Assembly: GCA_019614645.1 (NCBI GenBank)
Contig: JABWDB010000014.1
Coordinates: forward strand, 3,100,001-3,164,000
Origin: Stratiolaelaps scimitus
Lineage: Eukaryota > Arthropoda > Arachnida > Mesostigmata > Laelapidae
DNA: 64,000 bases
Reading direction: 5' to 3'
In this document: in pieces, positions 60,121-64,000 of the stretch
Numbering within the stretch: the stretch's first letter is position 1
How the letters are laid out: each line of letters starts with the position of its first letter
Notes under the pieces: model-generated
The model's input: the letters and a program-made list of their open reading frames with translations, nothing else
Told to the model about the DNA's origin: nothing
Database searches by the model: none
Made by a program: the position numbers and the translations under genes

Positions 60121-60289
60121 ATAAGCCCTTCGTGAAAAGGTGTCATCATGGCAACGTTTCCCGTTTAATATTTGTATATATATATATATATATATATAAT
60201 GGGACTTTAGCTATAGGGAATTTTCTAACGAAGTAATAAGGGTGCATAGAAACAAATAAAGGGGCGGTATCAGAATTGACACTATCCAA

Positions 60290-60365
60290 ACGTTCTCGCG
60301 AAGGTTTTGCTTATGTTGTTTAGCCGGCCTTTCATAATGGCGTTACATATCTGTACCAGGTATTA
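60290..60365 (-). repeat. Small LINE fragment
   Basis: The minus strand reads YLVQICNAIMKGRLNNISKT, comparable with LVQITTLAVARPFVSIFNMS of the LINE at 1008-2800. It is separated from the relic at 58984-60120 by a (TA)n run (60175-60200). Confidence 0.4.
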
Positions 60366-62125
60366 CAATTTATGTCAATTTATTTTTCATTCCTACTGTG
60401 TTGGACTACATATTATATTACTTCGTTCATAGTTTTAGTTGCAATGGCGTATGTTATTGTGGGCACAAATACAAACTGCTCCATACACCACGTGTTAGCA
60501 CAAATCGATAACAACTCTACAGACCTATCATTTTCACTCTCTGAGCGCTGTCTCGCCAAATGCCAATCCAATGTCCGTTGCTACTTCCGCGCAAATATAC
60601 CGCTATATATAAGGACTGTGGATCTTCAGCGCCTTCCCAAAAATATCCAGGTCATTCACATGGGAACCCTACAGCTACCGTACAATAGGAGATAAGAACT
60701 TTGCGAAATCCTTTTGTGTTTTGCAGTTCGCCCAGAAATTGAATTATAAACCCACGGCTCCACTCACCATTACGTATGGCGCATTTCGGACAACTATCGG
60801 TTAGCTATAATTTCTCACCGTTCATTTATACTTGGTCGTTTAATTCATCCTTAAGATGCCTGCGTACCTATATCAATTTGTCGTTTGTATGGACGCGTGT
60901 ATGGGCGCGTTGTATGGGCACGAATTCTAAGTCTGCTCGGCATTTTATTCGAGTGAAGACATAAGGCACTTCATGGTTTGTCGGCCATAATATCATAATC
61001 TAGGTCCAGCCAACCTGCTTCTACAAGATTGCGAAAGTCTTCATTTTTCTACTATACACAGGTATAGTAAAGTAATACAGACTATTTTAATGGAGTGTAT
61101 GATAGCTGTTGAAGGCATCGTCATCAAAGATTACATTATCATTTGTTGAACGTTATTTGACTAAGGTAAGCTACTTACAATGGGTATCAGCACTAGTAGC
61201 TTGAAGTAGGCGTCTCCTTTTTCAACTTCGCCGTGTGGAAGAGAAAGCGAGCAGAAACGCGCCGTTTCTTGGGGGACTATCGATCTTATAAAAAAGATTG
61301 CAGTGGGCAGCTCGTTCAACGTTCCCTCTCACCATATCCGGCCTTCGTCGATGCGATTTCGGCGGTGTATTGCTTTTTCGCACAGAACGACATGGGATCT
61401 AGAAGAAACCCGTTTGGGGTTAAGACCAGATCCATAAGCCGTCAGTGAAATGCTTTATGGAACCTTGGTTAAAGGTTTGCACAACCCGCCCGCAGGTTCG
61501 CCTCGGGAAAATTACCGACTCGATTGCAGACTAGCTAGCATTACTGTGAATTTCGGAGAACGAAACAATGCCATAAATGACAGACTCGGCCATCTATAGA
61601 GACGATAAGCGTGTATTTCGTAGCAGCGATAGTCGAGTACTCCAAGGACGTGGGCAGGCGATTTGCTCGTAGAGGCAGTTTTGTTCTAGAGATAATTCTG
61701 ATGCAATTCTGTAATGCTCTTCCAGATAGAGGAAGCTACGGTGTCAGTTATTCCCCTCACGCAATTTGGCCATTAAGGAAGAGAATACTATCGAGAATTG
61801 GGACGGTCGGAAACGCTTTGCGTTTTGCCGACAGCGCAGTTGAAAACGAAATTGTAAAAAAAAAACGATTGCTTGTGGCAGAGGAGGCCCTCGGAAGCAA
61901 ATTAATTAGAAAAATATGATAGATATATAGATTTTGGCGATCGCGCATTACTTCGAAGAGTTTTAGCACTTCTATTATACAACAATAATAATAATAACTG
62001 TTTCGGACGATTCATTTGCTAAGTATTATGGAAGCAAAACTCGATGCAAACTCATTACAACATCTGGATTGAAGATCGTGGGGAATGGCTCGAATAGGGG
62101 GTGCAATCCTCGCAGAAATATAATA
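60366..62125. other. Intergenic with one weak small reading frame
   Basis: The frame at 60372-60695 (plus, ATG) starts with a hydrophobic stretch, followed by two Cys-rich parts and a segment resembling the beginning of a leucine-rich repeat (TVDLQRLPKNIQVIHMGTLQ). It stops abruptly and has no splice donor at its end. It is reported here rather than called as a gene. Nothing else was recognised. Confidence 0.3.
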
Positions 62126-63190
62126 TTAGGTTGGATGGAAAGTTCTTTCCTTTTTTGTACCAACTTTGTATCGTCGGTGAGTCTCCCCGCTGGCTTCTCC
62201 TATTGTTGACATAGTCCCCACGGTTTGCGATGGTCTTCCTCCAGCGTTCCACCAGGTCGGTAATGCCTTTTTTGTAAAAGTCCTCTTTTTTTGGGCGAAA
62301 TAGTCACACAACCCCTTTTAGACATTTTCTCTTGAGTTGAACTTTTTCTTACTATGATAGTTCTCGAGCCCCAATAAAAGAAGGCAGCCTGAAGGGGCGA
62401 GGTCGGGGGAATACGCAGGATGTGGAACGGTTTCCCAACCAACCTCCTGGATTTTATTCCGGATCACCGAACTCACATGGGGTCGCGCATGGAACGGGAC
62501 CCCAGTCTATTGACGAGCATTGGACGGGATTTCCTAATTTTTTCAACCCGTTCCAGCTGCTGACAGTACAGGACTGAATTGAGTATTTGGCACGTCGCCA
62601 GTAACTCACGGTGGATGATGCCCCGAATATCCCACCAAACACACAACATAGCCTTCTATTGGTACCCATTTCGACAACTTTTTCTTAAATCCAAGCCGTT
62701 TCAATGCACTTACGATACTTGAGTGGCTAGTTCCAAGTTCTGCGGCTAGTTCTCGAGTAGTTACAGTTGGATTTTCCTGAATTTTCATTTTTAACACATT
62801 GTCGACGATCACTGTAAGTCTCCCGGGCCTCAGTGCATCTACCAGACTGAGGTCACCAGAAAGAATTTTTTTGAACCAATTAGTACAGGTTCTTTCAGTC
62901 ACACAGCCTTATCCGAGTAGCGCTATAGCGTTTCTGCGTAGCAGTTTCGCCTTTTTCAATTTCAAAAAATAAAAAATGGCGAATCTTCGATTTGTCACTC
63001 TCCATATTCACAGCTGGTTTATTACCGCAACGAGCAATCTGAGCGTGCGATTTGCGACACCATCATGTTCAGTGGGTCAGAATTAGATGAACACAAACCT
63101 CCTTCCTCACTTATCCCGCGCGCGCGCACGGCAGAACGAGGCGGCGACGAGTCCACCTTCTAAGAGGAGAGAACTTTCCGTCCAACCTAA
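62126..63190 (-). mobile_element. Mariner-like DNA transposon, degenerate
   Basis: Inverted ends: TTAGGTTGGATGGAAAGTTC at the left and TTAGGTTGGACGGAAAGTTC read inward from the right (one mismatch in 20). A TA lies on each side (62124-62125 and 63191-63192). Length is 1,065 bp, shorter than the usual 1.3 kb, so internal deletions are likely. It encodes a broken mariner transposase. Confidence 0.9.
62130..63005 (-). pseudogene. Mariner transposase pseudogene
   Basis: The start codon at 63005 opens MESDKSKIRHFLFFEIEKGE. A stop and frame change follow near 62900. The frame resumes with CTNWFKKILSGDLSLVDALR, the second helix-turn-helix (TTRELAAELGTSHSSIVSAL) and KLSKWVP. Later pieces in other frames include ILNSVLYCQQLERV, PPTSPLQAAFFYWGS (where active elements have the His-Pro-Pro-Tyr-Ser-Pro-Asp block) and RHYRPGGTLEEDHRKPWG at the C-terminus. 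The catalytic Asp of the last block is lost. It is inactive. Confidence 0.85.
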
Positions 63191-64000
63191 TATGTATATC
63201 ATCCTTGTACCAATCTTGTCCCCTGATTATATTTATCCAGGTATCAATGGATGTTAACATGCATCTGACAAGGTCACTTTAATTAATAATTTGCTGGAGC
63301 GGATCAATCTGAAGTCCTGGTGAGACTAGTTTTGTATAGTGGCAAAAAACATGACGAAAAATGATGATAGCTCACCAATGATGATATCTTCGAATTACAG
63401 TAGTCGAGTGTATGTACAGTTCATGAAGTCTTGGCATTTCCATTGGAAAGGTATTATCTATCTCCACTTTCCAGATCTAATGCCTATACCGATGTAAATT
63501 ATGGATATCACGCAATTATAGCGCACCATGTATAATAGATACAAATGACCGCAACTTCTTTTAGGCACATCGAACCCAATTTCATAAAATGCGAGATTCT
63601 TTAGTTGATTTCAGCGGCCCTTCGTCTCGAACAGGGACGCTTTTCATCGCGAAGAATGTATAGCAGCCAGCAAAGAACAAACCTTTCGTTCATATCAGAT
63701 ACTTTTTCTAGATAGCAAAATCTTTGGCACATAATTGGGGAGGATCGGGCAACAATGCAAATGTGATATAGCAGCGTTTTTAAAAAAAAATTGTCCCAAT
63801 TCACCAAGATGGCTTTCGTTCGATTCGAAGCACTATTATGAAAACAAAAGAGACAGTCCGCTTTGGGAGCCGAGCTGAACTGGTCGACATTCACTGTAAA
63901 CTAACAGAACCTCTGCCCTTTTACATTGATTTGTAGTTGCAGTTTCATCCGTGCTCATCAATTCAGATTCACTCGCCGCAAGTGCCATACCTTGAATCTA
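63191..64000. other. Window end, no gene seen
   Basis: AT-rich sequence without recognisable coding or repeat content. Confidence 0.4.

Overview
The window looks like nuclear DNA from an arthropod, possibly a mite or other chelicerate; the species is not provable from the sequence alone. The evidence is: spliceosomal introns with GT/AG borders; metazoan genes (CCT4, TPRKB, a glutamate transporter); short secreted Gly/His-rich peptides; AATAAA poly(A) signals; decayed Tc1, mariner and LINE elements; a tRNA-derived SINE; and abundant (TA)n microsatellites. Nothing bacterial, viral or CRISPR-like was seen.

Left part (1-16.9 kb): seven minus-strand copies of a gene for a secreted His/Gly-rich peptide of 75-81 residues, each with its own TATA box. 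Short and long forms alternate strictly along the array, which points to growth by duplication of a two-gene unit. The spacers are duplicated too, and have been interrupted by a LINE, a Tc1 element, SINE pieces and a 1.3-kb segment of unknown origin. To the right lies a separate secreted Gly/Tyr-rich protein gene ending in five lysines.

Middle (17-28 kb): two housekeeping genes on the minus strand. One is a three-coding-exon TPRKB/CGI-121 gene (KEOPS tRNA-modification complex). The other is a CCT4 gene (cytosolic chaperonin) whose whole coding region is one exon behind a probable 5' UTR intron. A 119-bp near-perfect palindrome lies just past the CCT4 3' end.

Right-middle (29-48 kb): the last three coding exons of an excitatory amino acid transporter (SLC1A/EAAT) on the plus strand. 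A 17.7-kb intron separates the first two. That intron holds GC-rich patches, SINE fragments, an R1-like LINE relic, and a complete-looking single-exon gene for a 160-residue secreted orphan protein with TATA box, initiator and poly(A) signal. The earlier transporter exons were not found and are probably outside the window.

Right part (48-64 kb): mostly non-coding. The exception is a minus-strand gene for a 722-residue Ser/Lys/Arg-rich repeat protein with one C-terminal membrane anchor. The remainder contains a LINE relic near 59-60 kb and a mariner relic at 62.1-63.2 kb.
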